From NCBI GenBank assembly GCA_000697055.1, contig JNDT01001467.1, positions 1 to 64,000 of the forward strand: 64,000 nt of DNA, in the 5' to 3' direction. Under the pieces are notes generated by a model. That model saw only the letters and a program-made list of their open reading frames with translations, was not told the origin of the DNA and did not search any database. Positions 46,664 to 58,336 of the stretch are shown piece by piece. Each line of letters starts with the position of its first letter. Position 1 is the first letter of the stretch. The translations under genes were made by a program, and so were the position numbers. This DNA comes from Saksenaea vasiformis B4078. Taxonomy: Eukaryota; Mucoromycota; Mucoromycetes; Mucorales; Saksenaeaceae.

Positions 46664-48617
46664 CTACTGATACTTGTGTAAAAGTATCTGATTGTCTGTC
46701 AAGACAGCTAGGATTTCATCATTAGCAACCCGCGATTGTTTGATATCTACAACGGACCCATCAACGGAAATCGTTTGCACAACATCAGTGGAGTCGCGCA
46801 GAACCACCTAGCAAATATGGGATTAGCATAAAATGTTTGTTACATGACTGCTTACCGAGTGATTTGTTTCGTTAGAGAAACACACAACGTCCTTGTTGTC
46901 CAATGTAAAATGACAGGTGCGTGTCATTGTTTTCTGCGTGTTTGCATATTCAAATGACCAGTTGGTTTTGAACAACGAATTATCCAGGGTACCAATGACA
47001 TGCTTCGTAGAAGCACGCTGCCGTAAAGATATTAATGCTGAAGAAGTTGTATCGTCAAATGACAGCGAAAATGGTTTATAGTCTACAAGAAAAGGTTACA
47101 AATGCCTGTCTCTTTTGTTTTTGACTTACCGTCATCTTCAACAGCAAGCAATGAGCAGCATGTTTCAGACCCTCGAGTGTTCCAAGAATAGGATCGTGTT
47201 ATATCAGCGCACAGGATTGTGGTCCCATCATCCGTCGAGTTCACGGCCAATGAATGCAGCGGTACCGCGTTTGTATGTGTAGCGCTTTGTAACCGATGTA
47301 GATGCGTGTTCGTTTTCCGGGTATCGTAAATCATGACAGTACCATTGGCCAACCCACAGTAAAGTAAATTGGGATTCAAATTGTCAAAGGCGCAGGACCA
47401 GCCTGCATTTTCCAATGAATACCTAATGGAGAATAATTAAAGTGAGAATTTCCCGTGTGGGTATATCTTGCATACTCCTGTAGCGTGCTGCGATTATTTG
47501 CAGAGGTAAGCTTTAGCGTTTTATCCAGAGACGTGGATAAAACAAAATCACTTTGTAATGCTGAGCACTTGACGTCGCGCACCAGTCCTTTATGCTCAGC
47601 AACATTGGCATGGTTGTGTATATCCTGGAGGCTCACTTTCTTTATCCTGTATCCATTTGTAGGATCTTTTAGGGAAACAAGCAGTGTTTCATTGTGCGGA
47701 TTGATGGCCATGACGCGAGTCGCGTTTCTCTAGCAGTTCGTGCATGTTAGTAGAATACCATCCTATCATTTCAACCATACCTGTTGCGATAATTGAACCG
47801 AATCGGCACACCGAAAGGTCCGTATAACCTCCAGCGCTGTATCTGCCTTGAAATCTATTTCAGGAGCTTCCAATCTAGAGAATGAAAGCTCAATCTCATG
47901 TGCATGGGATGTACCGATTAAAATTTACCGAGCCTTAAGCATGTCATGTTCTTCCAGTAACTTTGCCAATTCTCGTTTATGCATGTTTAATGCCAGCTGC
48001 GTATTTTCTAGCATCTTTTTTTGTTGGACGTATGCATCCTCTACAGAATTAAGTTCGCTTCGTAGCATCATGATTTCTGTCATATCTAGAGCCGCAATCT
48101 TAACAGGGTATATTGGCCTGATGTCAGGTTTCTTAAACGGTTTCCTAGAAGTAAAGTAAATAAATATGACTCTTATGTCAATGACATGTTCATTACGTGC
48201 AGAGTGGACATGGAGCTGAGGCCTGTGTGGAAAAGTTTGTTTTTGTCTTAAGCCAATTAATAATGCAGCTACAGCAGTTATGAGTAAATGTGAGTTGCTT
48301 GCTTCTTCCCCTTGCCTTTCTCCAAATAAGTGACCACATTTTAATGACACGAGACGATGAGCGCCCCTCCTCATCCAATCCTCCGAGCAAATGCAACATA
48401 GCATTTGCTTATCGTTGTCCTCATTGTCTGATTCCTCCAGGTTGTTCGGCGTTGTTTTCCTACGTTTGACAGCTGCAATCTCATCTTCATTAGCACGATC
48501 GGAGGGATCAGGCCTTAATGTTGGTGGCACTGTGGTTGATTCAGTTGGAGACGTTGATTCATGTTCCGATTTTGTTAAATGATCGTTCCTGCCGCATTCT
48601 CCTGTCTCTTCATCCAT
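46664..48617 (-). CDS. RING and WD40 E3 ubiquitin ligase, RFWD3-like
   Basis: Multi-exon minus-strand gene, ATG at 48617, TAG at 46664. The first 75 residues are acidic/polar. The RING is built by splicing: CCICSEDW, GAHRLVSLKCGHLFG, then CIINWL and CPLC, followed by a coiled coil (MMLRSELNSVEDAYVQQKK, LALNMHKRELAKLLEEHDML). WD-type repeats follow (MAINPHNETLLVSL, HKGLVRDVKCSALQSDFVL, SCAFDNLNPNLLYCGLANG, MIYDTR). The RING, coiled coil and WD40 order matches RFWD3, the ligase that ubiquitinates RPA and RAD51 at damaged forks. One intron inside the RING (48315-48269, 47 bases) uses a GC donor. No gene symbol is assigned because fungal naming is unsettled. Confidence 0.82.
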
Positions 48618-48964
48618 GTCAACACGACGGAAACAAGAAAGAAAAATTGAGCATTCGTGACTTTATGGGAGAGAGTTTAGGCAATTCTATGGTTAGGCGG
48701 TATCCTCGACAGATCCGTATGAAGCTGCGCTTGAGAAGCAGAAAACAGAAAGTTCTTATTTCTCTTCTTATCTATGTTGCACGTTCAAAAATCATGATAT
48801 CAGTAACGCTGTGGAGCGCGTTCAAAGCGCAAAGTGAAACAACGTGCGCTGTTTATTCTTATCTAGTCCGCTTCCAGCTGCCTCCCACTGGAACTACCAG
48901 TTCTCACCTAACGGCAGCGATCTCTAACGCGTCTAGTTTGTCTTGAACGCAACGGCATATCATT

Positions 48965-49330
48965 GCTTGTTACGGTTACTACAGGCGTTTGAGATAATCC
49001 AGATCGATCCAGTTTGAAGACCGGTTGTGAGATTACTGGCACCGACAAGAGCCGTTTGTACATCAAGATCCCAGGTACCATATCCAGTCTGTAAGCCAGA
49101 GAACGCGGATTGAAGTACCGTGAGGCTCCACTGTTTGAGGCAGTTTTGTACTGCTCTACAGCGCATCATTGTCCAAAGCAAGATACGCGTGTTTGTGAGC
49201 TTATGAATGCGTCTGTCACGGCTATAGATACGCATCATCGATGCGGGGAACGAAGCTTGATCCTTGATCCAACACGCACATCTTGCGTGATGATGACCAC
49301 GATTGGATACTTACTGAGAAGTTTCTCCTA
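48965..49330 (-). pseudogene. TnpB/Fanzor-like C-terminal remnant
   Basis: Read on the minus strand, three frames together show a decayed TnpB/Fanzor-like end: YPIVVIITQDVRVGSRIKL (about 49310-49255), VTDAFISSQTRVSCFGQ (about 49225-49175, resembling the DE..TS..C..C segment), then GASRYFNPRSLAYR and GYGTWDLDVQTALVGASNL (about 49120-49010). In the last part the expected zinc-finger cysteines are replaced by Tyr and Ser and the RuvC-III RD reads LD. Stops separate the blocks. The order and spacing fit the family, and the last block resembles the end of the remnant at 15737-16010. Motif-level evidence only. Confidence 0.4.
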
Positions 49331-51396
49331 TTGTTTGATGTCTGCAAACAGCCACTGATGCGCAACTTTTCATCATGTCGTGATCACCGTTTGCATTTAC
49401 CTGTGACATTTTCTCATTACACAATCGTTGTAATCCGTTGATCTTTTTTTCTGACATCTGAGCCCTTTTCGTCTACTTGATTTTGGAATAAGCAGGTTCG
49501 GCCTTCCTGCCTCTCTATCTGTATTTTGCCAGGTTTTCTATCTTTATTAGAACGTCATTTACGATGGTTATGTATCAGATTCCAGTCTTTATCCATTTGT
49601 TCTCGTCTTGCCTTGTTCTCATTACGTTCTTTGCGACAATCTTTTTGCGTTTTGGCTCTCTATTGGGCGCTAGATGGTGTTTTCTAATTCTTGAGATGCA
49701 TGAAAAAGCTGACTATTGCAATTTTCACATGAATAAAAAGGTCGTGGGTAACCAAAGTGGAGAAGATGAAAATGTGGGGAAGCCGCTCAATTTTGGATCA
49801 GACGTATAATCATTATAGATAGAAGGAGGTGTGGCAGTCAACTTTGTTGCACGGTAAGGTCATGATAAAATAGGCTTTGAATGCAATTTGCATTTCCTTT
49901 GGTGTAACAACTATTCGATGTTCACCTGCTACGCGACATGACAGGTCGTAGAGCACTCGTATGCTCCTTACGTTATCGTACAGAAGAAAAAAATCAAGTT
50001 TACATCACTTATACAAGTTCATGTGTATCTCGTCATCGACCGAACAGCCGAAATATCGGTAACGGGTGGATACCAGTTACGACAGTCAGCAAAGTGGCTG
50101 TTAGTTAGAAGATATTTTACGATGGTATTGAAACGGTGCATTCTGCAGCAAGTGTTGTTGTAAAAGTATATTAGGGTGAGTAATATTTGACCTGCGTGCG
50201 TGTGAAAATGAATCGTTTCCAACATGATGGGTTTGGTCAGAGGACTCGGTAGATTGCATAATGACTTTTTATGTAGCGAATAAGATTGGTTACCAGGGAC
50301 GTTTTGGGAAAGAAGAAAAGAACCCGTGCTCCCTCTAAAATGCTGGCGACTTTTTCTTTCCGTTGTTGTTCCATTTTGAGATACAGCATCTTCTTTCGTG
50401 AACCAGCTTCTTATAGCCTCTTGATGAATTTCTGGAAAGTTATGGCTTAACAACCGATAAAATATCTTATCGCCATTCCAAGAAATTGGGGCGGAAAGCG
50501 GCATGTCAACGTTAATATGAAGCTTACGAATCTGTCATGCGACGCAAAAATTGGGACGGAAAGAAGTCTTCCCAAAGCAGAGCCCATTTCAGGCCAAGGC
50601 GAAGTAATGCAGACGTTCTTCAAAATCCAGCATTTTCCAAAAAGAAACAAAGTCCTTGCGCTTACAGAGAAAGTTAATTACGCGTTGGAATTTAAAGAAC
50701 TTATTATTTATTTTACATTGCTTCCTTGGCATTACTGAGGACTGAATTGCTAATCCAGCATGCTTGAACGAACAACGAGGCAGAGAAAGAGAAAGAGATA
50801 GGACTTGTTCACCAACAAGTACTACGCAATAAGGGGCTCTTAAAACTATTTCTGCATAACTGGATTCCAATTTTATCATTTCATCATCTTGATGTGCAGG
50901 GAAGGAAGTCAGACAGGTACAACTTGGGAAGTAAGGCTGCTTCAACCTATTAAGAGCTTGGACTAGAGCAATAAGTTTTGTTATCCCATCTGATGATGAG
51001 GTGATTTTCTGAGTAACCATTTCCCAATTCATGAAGAAATTAAAAAGAAATTCCATAATTAGAAAACGTGATTTGTATGATTGCTGAAACACTCTATGCA
51101 AAGGATCCGCAAGCTAAGAAACATTTCAAATGGAACTTGAATGTTCGCATCGGTCAGACTATCGGATTAGAATAGAAAAAGGAAGAAGACGTTCAACCGA
51201 AGGGTGGAATAAAGAGATAGCAGCGCAAACAATGTTGGAAATGGGGAACTGAAGATGGATTGCGGTGATGATTTCAACTCCGATATGCTGTTGTGTGGAA
51301 CAACGCATGTAGACCTTCCCCCCCTCTTTTTCTTTCCAGTTCTTTTTTTTCCGCTTTGTTCCGTACTTCTTCTATATTTTATCTCTAATTGGCGAA
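49331..51396. other. Region with unrecognised minus-strand frames
   Basis: Two sizeable frames lie on the minus strand: 50589-51101 (170 residues, with LFNFFMNWEMVTQKI and LIALVQALNRL) and 50019-50504 (161 residues, starting near SWNGDKIFYRLLSHNFPEI). They could be exons of one gene or a decayed one; no domain is recognised. A membrane-like frame at 49564-49809 on the plus strand is weak. The last 100 bases are pyrimidine-rich and probably the promoter of the MYND gene. Confidence 0.35.
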
Positions 51397-52951
51397 ATGA
51401 GAGAGCCTAATTTCAGTGTTTCATCACAGCAAAGAGCAGCGGCAGTTATCACCTCTACGTTGTATGATCGCCGAGCCCTCGATTGTACAGCCACTTTGCC
51501 GCTTGTTAACTCACTCACACACCTCGCTTACATGACATCAACATCCCCTCGTATACGTGAAATACTTGCGGGAGATGGGGGTTTAGAATGCTTACTCAGG
51601 ATTTTGACAAGTTGCCAGCACACCGACCGACGCTCACTTTGGAAGTGGTCGTTGGCGTTACAATGCGTCGTCAACATCGGTGTACGTGGGACAGAGACTA
51701 TCCGTACTCGTGTGGTTGATGCGGGAACGATCCATATCATTTTGACCATCTTGGAAAATTTTCTGAGTGCGCTGGAACAGGTGAACTTGGAGAAATCGCA
51801 GGAGCGGGACCATACCACTACTGCTTTATCGTTGCCAACGATGCCCTTGCATCCATCCCATTCTAGATCTACACCCGTCACTCCTGCACGGAGACTTTTT
51901 GGGCACTCACAACCGGCTGAGACATCGCAGCAAACCCCAAAACGTCCACCAGTAGTAGCGCCACCACTGTCCACCACCACCACTCCGTTTACAGCCCCAA
52001 GACGACAGACCTTTCTGAATGTTTCTACTAAACCAAAGCCAAAACCTCCAATCACTAATCCATCATCGATACCATTACTCAAAAACCTATCGGCTGAGGC
52101 CACCATACGGAGAGAAGAAGATGTTTTGCTTTCCTTGCAATTACTGGCATATCTATCTAAATACCCCCATCTACGCCAATCCCTCCACAACGGTCATCGT
52201 TGCAATGTTTTCTCTGTTGTAGAGAAATTCACAAACCGTTTCCATCCCAGTGTTATCATCCACTGGGCGGGTGTTATCATGCGCAATGCTTGCAGAAAGG
52301 ACGAAACGCAGGGTGGATTAAGGCAATGTGCTTATATGCAGTGTGGTAAATGGGAACGTTATCCACGCGAATTTGCCAAGTGTCGGCGATGGTAGGGCAA
52401 AATTAATTGGCATGACAAATAAGCTCATGTTTCATTTCACTAGTCGTAAGGCCAAATACTGCTCGAAAACTTGCCAATCGAAAGCATGGAGCGACGGTCA
52501 TCGATGGTGGTGCGTCGAACGATCGCATGCCGTCCAGACGTCACACTCATCAGCTACATCCTCAACTGCGGCAGCGGCTGCAGCCTCAGTAGCAGCGGCA
52601 GTGGTCCAGCCAGGGCCACCAAGTGAACAAATGATGCAGTTAGATCGGCCCGAAGGAACCAACGTCTTACCCATCGCGATAAATGATCAGCCGAGTAATA
52701 TGCAAATCGACACGGATGATGCAGATGACAACATTCACCGGCGTTCATCCCTGGCTATCAACGACCCTGGAAACCAAACTAGCCCCCATACAAATAGCAC
52801 AGAAGGTGGACGTGACCCCAGTTTATTATATCACATTAGGCGAAGGAATTCTAGGTCAACACGAAGTTTAGCTTCGGGATCATCAACAGAAGTTGAGGTA
52901 GATGGTGATAATGCCCCGGATCAAACAGGTGATCTGATGGATGTTGACTGA
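51397..52951 (+). CDS. MUB1: MYND zinc-finger protein, Mub1/samB family
   Basis: Two exons, 51397-52391 and 52444-52951 (52-base intron), 500 residues. The N-terminal half has armadillo-like helices (LPLVNSLTHLAYMTSTSPRI, LWKWSLALQCVVNIGVRG), a Pro/Thr-rich linker, then the MYND finger at about residues 308-350: CAYMQCGKWE, FAKCRRC, YCSKTCQ, WSDGH and WWC. Splicing is required to recreate the finger (CRR then CRKAKYC). The C-terminus is low-complexity Ser/Ala and acidic. In yeast, Mub1 works with the ligase Ubr2 to degrade the proteasome regulator Rpn4; samB in Aspergillus affects morphogenesis. Confidence 0.88.
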
Positions 52952-53640
52952 TGAGGGCGATCTGCTTTTTTTTTCCCTTTTCCTTCTCTTTTTGCATTCT
53001 TACCTAAACTTAAAAAATGGTTGTATTATTTTACAGGACATCCCGCGTAGTTGCCTCGGAAGTTAACTTTTTTCCTTTCTTTCTTCTTCTCTCTCTCTTG
53101 TTTGGCATGTATAAACTATGTTACTTTCAAGAATAGTTATCGTTTGATGCCGTTTAAATAGTGAAAACCTTCTTATCTAGACGTACACACATGTATTGGT
53201 TGCAACTTATCCTCCGCAAGTTGGTAGCTCTCCCTGCATGCATTAATTGTTCTACCCGTGTGCTCTCAGTTTGGCAATAGCGGATTTTGAACACGAACTA
53301 TCACTTGGTGTTTGACGCCTCGGCTGCAAATGTTTATGCACGCACAATATTGATATAGATTAACATAACGTCTCGTTTAACAAACAATAACGAAGGATGT
53401 TATCTCGATTGAGTCGTCTTCTGTTAAAAATCTGATCGCGCCACCGGGCATGCCGCTCTTTACAATAAATTATGTACTAGCGTCAGCACCAACGGCGAAG
53501 ATCTCTCTTCCAACTTTACTGATCAACACATGAGAAATGCGAGATGGAAACAGTGCTTCTCGAGCCTGCCTTATCGGTATTAGAACGGAATGGTCGAATA
53601 TTCTACTGACACAGAACTGTATGAAAAGTCAACTTTATTA
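52952..53640. other. Convergent intergenic region
   Basis: Lies between the stops of the MYND gene and the acetyl-CoA transporter; probably 3' untranslated sequences. Pyrimidine-rich at 53070-53100. Confidence 0.45.
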
Positions 53641-55651
53641 TTACACCTGATTAAGTCGCCATTTCGATTTAGAGAGCTTTTCCAGATGTTTTACCACAGG
53701 CTTCACATAGGCCATCATCATCACGGCACCAAGAACAACACAAAGCGTTCCAGCGAAATAATAACCATCCTGATGGGTCACGCAAGTACCCTCCAATTCT
53801 TTACATGCAGTCTTCCCTTCTTCAGCGACACATGAAAACTCTGTTGAAAAAGTTAGGATCAGAGCAAAGAGGTGCGAGTGAAATACCTAGTCCATTTTTA
53901 TCCGGAACGGAACAAGTTGCTTCAGTGAAGTAATCCACCGCTTCGAGCACGAAGAACTTGGGCCAGGTACCACCAAAGTTGCTAAAAGTATTGAGAAGCT
54001 AAAAAAAAATAAAATAACGTGAGGACATTTCGAGAGAAATGGGTAAGCGTATATACCGTCATGTACGTTCCACCTATAAGTGGATCAGCAATACCCGTCA
54101 TGAAGGCGGATATACTGACAAATTGAACGGTCGACATGAAGGAACTGAGAACCGTAGATGCCATGATGATCGCAAAGTAAGCAAAGCCGATTTCCTTATC
54201 TTGTGGATAGCCAGCGACTACAAGCATTCCGAGAGCTGAAAACAATAAACGACCGTAAAAGGCGTACAACCACTACGCCGGTTAGCCACCTCGCAATTTC
54301 GCGGACAAATTTTACTTACAGGTCTCAGTGGACGTGGACCGTTAGACCATTTTGCTGCATAGTATCCAAAGAACACTTGCAAAGGGAAATCTAAAAGCAC
54401 CGCCAATGCCAAATCTTCTTTGGAAAATCCTTTTTCAAGCAATTTCAATGAAGTTACTGTTTCATGACAAATAAAGCCGACCTTGGACACCAAGAGGACG
54501 ATGATGAAAGATCGCATATCTGATACGCTGTAAGTAACATAATAAAACAAGGGATAGATACCTACGCGGAAGTTTGCAGATCTTCCAGATCGTACTGTAC
54601 ACACCACGGATACCTAATTTGTCTTCCTCTGCTTGGGCCGCACTCTAATCACGTTTTAAGTAGACTGTCCAGTCACCTGCAACCATTTACCTCCTTCTTA
54701 ACAAATACTAGCCATGCAGTGATCAAAAGATACATCATCCCCCAAAATCGCATATAATTTCCAAGCAGCACGACGCCCATCTCTTGCGGGGTCGATCGGA
54801 GATACTTATTACTGAATTCAGGAGAGTTCAATGCCAGGAAAACGGTAAAAGATAGGAAATAGCCACAGTTGAGACCAATTGTTTGCGCTGTAGATGCGTA
54901 GGAAAGATTCTCCTTTGACAGAAGAGTCAATGCCCATCCATCGACAGCAATATCTTGTGTTGCGCAGAAGAAAATGGTAACAAGGAAGGATACGGTCAGA
55001 TAATAGATAGGTACGTGCTCTGCTGCCATCATCTCATCAATGCTATTTCCCAGCCAAAAAAATAACAAGCCGGTCAATATTTGGATGGGAATAATCCATG
55101 ACTTTCGCCTTCCTATGCTGGGGGAATAAGTTGCGTCAACAATGGGTGACCAAAGAAGCTTGAGTGAGTATGGCCAGGATGACAAAGAAAAGACGGCAAT
55201 TTGAGAATATGACAGCTTTGCCTTGAGCAGAAATGGAATAGATCCAAACGAGAGTCCTACAGGAACGCCTTGAAGTAGATCTACAAAAAAAAAAAAAGAC
55301 GATTAGTCCCGATTGCCTAATCATTTTGGCAAACGTTTGCTTACAAAGCACCACGAGAAGCGCGAAATTGCCGCGGTCCTTTGCACTGAGAGAATGGGGT
55401 TCTTCGTGTTTTTGATCATCATCATCATCCTGCGCGCTGTTAGACAACGGTTTGAGTTCCAGCTCCTCCTTTTCGTCATCAGCGATGTGTTCCTTGCGTC
55501 GTAACGTAGTGTTCGTTGATTGGTGGTCCATGGCGGTAGTTATGGCGTTGCGTTTTAAAATATCCTTTTTAGTCGATGGACGTATATCATCTGTGTTTAC
55601 TACAGCGATTGGTTCGTCATCTAACGTCGGAAAGACATACGCTGTTGGCAT
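53641..55651 (-). CDS. Acetyl-CoA transporter, SLC33A1/AT-1 family
   Basis: Multi-exon gene on the minus strand, ATG at 55651, TAA at 53641. About 100 polar residues (with an Asp/Glu run) precede the membrane part. The family's hallmarks then appear: a segment equivalent to LLQGVPVGLSFGSIPFLLK (55240-55280), SSWPYSLKLLWSPIVDATY, GRRKSWIIPIQ, the ATQDIAVDGWAL motif, YASTAQTIGLNCGYFLSF, and the C-terminal NFGGTWPKFFVLEAVDYF with ATCSVPDKNG and CVAEEGKTACKEL, giving multiple membrane spans. SLC33A1 moves acetyl-CoA into the ER lumen for protein acetylation. The end (KHLEKLSKSKW) is basic and cytosolic. Confidence 0.88.
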
Positions 55652-55984
55652 TCCAAGTCCTAAAGTTTATGGTCGCGGCAAGAATGGAAAGGACAGTCTG
55701 CAGCGCGCTCGAGTATAATTTAACTGGGTTTTTTCCTTATTATCTGCCCGCTATTTTTAAACTGTGGGGCGTTGACTTGAAATAAACTTTACATTGCATG
55801 TATTCCTTTTTGCGTGCTGAAGTCTTGAATCTTGCGTGGAAGGTAGACCTTTATGCATTGACTCAACGTGCATTTTGACGGTGCATCATTGATTCACTAT
55901 TGTGATTTATTAGTTCCAGTATCCGGCTGCAACGTTTGTTTTAGATAAGGAGGCGTAGTGGACATTTAAAGAGATACATAGATC
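55652..55984. other. Intergenic, transporter promoter side
   Basis: No gene seen; the plus-strand open frame from 55576 to 55785 is antisense to the transporter 5' end. Confidence 0.4.
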
Positions 55985-56170
55985 TTCCTTTTTTCCTCGG
56001 CTCTATTTTCTTTGACATATCCAGTATACCCCTGTCCTTTTGCCTGTCATTTATCCTGCAAGATCTCTGTCCTGAATCGTCTTGGCCGTGATGGTGGTCA
56101 AAGCTCCATCATTAAACTAAGCAAATGATGTCGCACACGCGGTACTATTCGCCTTCTGCATTTTGGGCGA
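55985..56170 (-). repeat. Dispersed repeat, poly-A-ended family, copy 4
   Basis: Plus-strand reading: T-rich start, CCTCGGCTCTATTTTC (about 55997), GCAAGATCTCTGTCCTGAAT (56059) with CGTCTTGGCCGTGATGG, then TCGCACACGCGGTACTATTC (56131), which matches the equivalent part of copy 3 (CTCACGCACACTCAGTATCG). More diverged and truncated compared with copy 3. Confidence 0.6.
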
Positions 56171-56289
56171 ATTGATGCTTTTTTCTCTCGAAATTCACCA
56201 TACAAAGCTACATGAATGAAGACAACTTGCATCCACTAGTGGTATTCACGATGTTCCTAACGCACAAACAAAGATGCATTTTGACACTA

Positions 56290-56888
56290 ACAAGATCGGA
56301 AGATCGAACGGTCCAGCAATTGTACTTCATTGCAAGACAGACGAGAGGAAATAGAAAAAGAACAGGATGAAAGGATTATTGTTTTGCAAAACAACCTGCG
56401 AAGGGAACGAAAAGCAGTATGAGAAGATTCAGGATTGCCTGAAAAACGAACCTCCAAAGATAACGAAGGCCTTGCGGTACACTGAAGATGGCAGAGAGCA
56501 TAGTGCACGATTGAAAAGAAAGTATGAGGAGACTGCAAATGCCGATGAAGTTCCAAAAGAAAGTGTTACCCCAATGGAGAAGTCTTCAGCTATTATCAAG
56601 GTACACAAGCCCAGCAACTTCGAGATCATATTTGCTCCACGAACACCATTCTTCTCGGACGCATACGGAAAGGGTTTCAGAAGCTTCCAGGACCTACCAA
56701 CAAGGCCAGCAAGCGCATTGTCACAGCTGTGGAATACAAACAACCGTGTCAAGCGACAACTGTCGCATTCTGGTTCTTCCGACGACTCCTCTATGGAGGA
56801 CCATCTTCGCAACAAAGTCATCCCAAAGAAGGACACCAATATTAAAGCCGAAACTGACGTTTGTGACCAATTTTTGCAACTCTTGTGA
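56290..56888 (+). pseudogene. Unrecognised coiled-coil-like gene fragment
   Basis: An open frame at 56367-56888 encodes 173 residues, polar and basic in the first half (RLKRKYEETANADEVPKE), Ser-rich at the end. Just upstream, an overlapping frame (about 56338-56426) reads as a strong coiled coil (RREEIEKEQDERIIVLQNNL then RRERKA) and stops where the other frame continues, which suggests a one-base shift around 56410-56425 or an unrecognised short intron. No known family. It could be a truncated copy of a longer coiled-coil gene. Confidence 0.35.
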
Positions 56889-58336
56889 AGTTGTATGAAT
56901 TGGAAGTAGCGCTACGAAGAAGGAAAGAAAAACCTTGGGCTGTTCAAACCGTTTCGCAATGGTGAAATTTTGCGCGTTGTCCATTCTCGTCATCCGAATC
57001 GTGGTTATCTTTGAAGCTAGCGTCCATCAGATAAGTGTCTATGAACTGAGTGTCCATAAATTAAGCCCTCATCGAGCACTTACAGGTAGACATCATCACA
57101 TCCGTCTATCTAAAGCTAGACAGTCGATCCATGGAGACTCGAACACTCGCTGGAATTCGCATACGGTCAGCTTTCATTAGAGAATTCTAAGCTATCTATC
57201 TAACAGTTCTCTAAATGATGTTACATGAGTGTCCCTAAGAGGCAGACGCTGCGTGTCCGTAGCAATTTCCCCGGTCAACCCCCAAATGACTCTTTGATCT
57301 CCTAAATCCTTCGACTATGCCCCATGTTCCCTGCTACAACAACTAAAACAATTTGGATTTTTTTCCTTTGCGCTGAGTTACGCTTGTTACGCTTGTTACG
57401 TCTGTTATTTTACGGACATATTGGAAGATTTATTTACTTATATTTATTTTGCTTTTTATATCTACTGTAAGTGATTCACAGATTATTGCCAGAACCGCAG
57501 CTTGAGGACGTGGCGTGCTGCTTCAATACGAATACCATACTACAGGACGCAGCAGAATCGAGGAGGTATTTGTATTGCCCCATCCGTATAACCTCCATGC
57601 TAACCATGCTCTGTTGTCTGCCGATATTCTTTTGAACAAAATGATTTGTCTGTATCAGGTGTGCGCGTTCTATACATCCGGCTGCTTCGACCTTAATTTC
57701 GGATCGGCACAGGATTGGTCAGAAATTATTCATCGAGTCCGGCTACACTCACAGTACTTGAACAATCACAGCGGTCTTTCGTCATAGTAACGAAATGAAT
57801 GATTGCCAGGATAGCTCAATCTTACTGAAAACTCTGCTGATCAACGAGAAGCATGACAACTGTGACGCCGAGGGCTGCTCAAACCAGTCTAAAATATGCG
57901 CACAGCGCAAAAACCGTAACTTTGTAACACTGCATGGCTGCTTCCGGGACGTCCTTCTTGCATTCGCAGAAAAACAGTCTGAAAATAACTGTGATCTTTT
58001 TAATAGGTATCAGGTATGAAGAATTGGTTGAGTTCATCCCATACGCTTAAACGATGCATGTATCCTTCAAAGTTTTATATTTTGCTCGAAAGCTTGGGTA
58101 ACGACTTTCCATTTTCTTTTTTCATCCATGTGAGGCGAGACGATATGAAAATGCCTGACATTTGAGAGAGAAAGAGGTTTCAACAGCACAGTTGTCTGTG
58201 TCTTCAGCCCTCGAACCGTTGGCGGCGTTGTTACGGAATGTCCGGAAACCCCGGAAATCTGTGGTTCCACCACTTAAAAGCCGCTTCGTTCCGGTTCTCA
58301 GCTGTGCTTAGCATACAACACTCTCCTACTCTCAGC
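56889..58336. other. Intergenic stretch with short unrecognised frames
   Basis: Open frames at 57515-57787 and 57795-58019 (the latter with several Cys: HDNCDAEGCSNQSKIC) are unrecognised. A direct short repeat GTTACGCTTGTTACGCTTGTTACG lies at about 57380. No repeat family of the window found. Confidence 0.35.

Noticed and set aside
51528..52190. 220-residue open frame antisense to the MYND gene
   Set aside because: Shadow of a well-supported coding exon.
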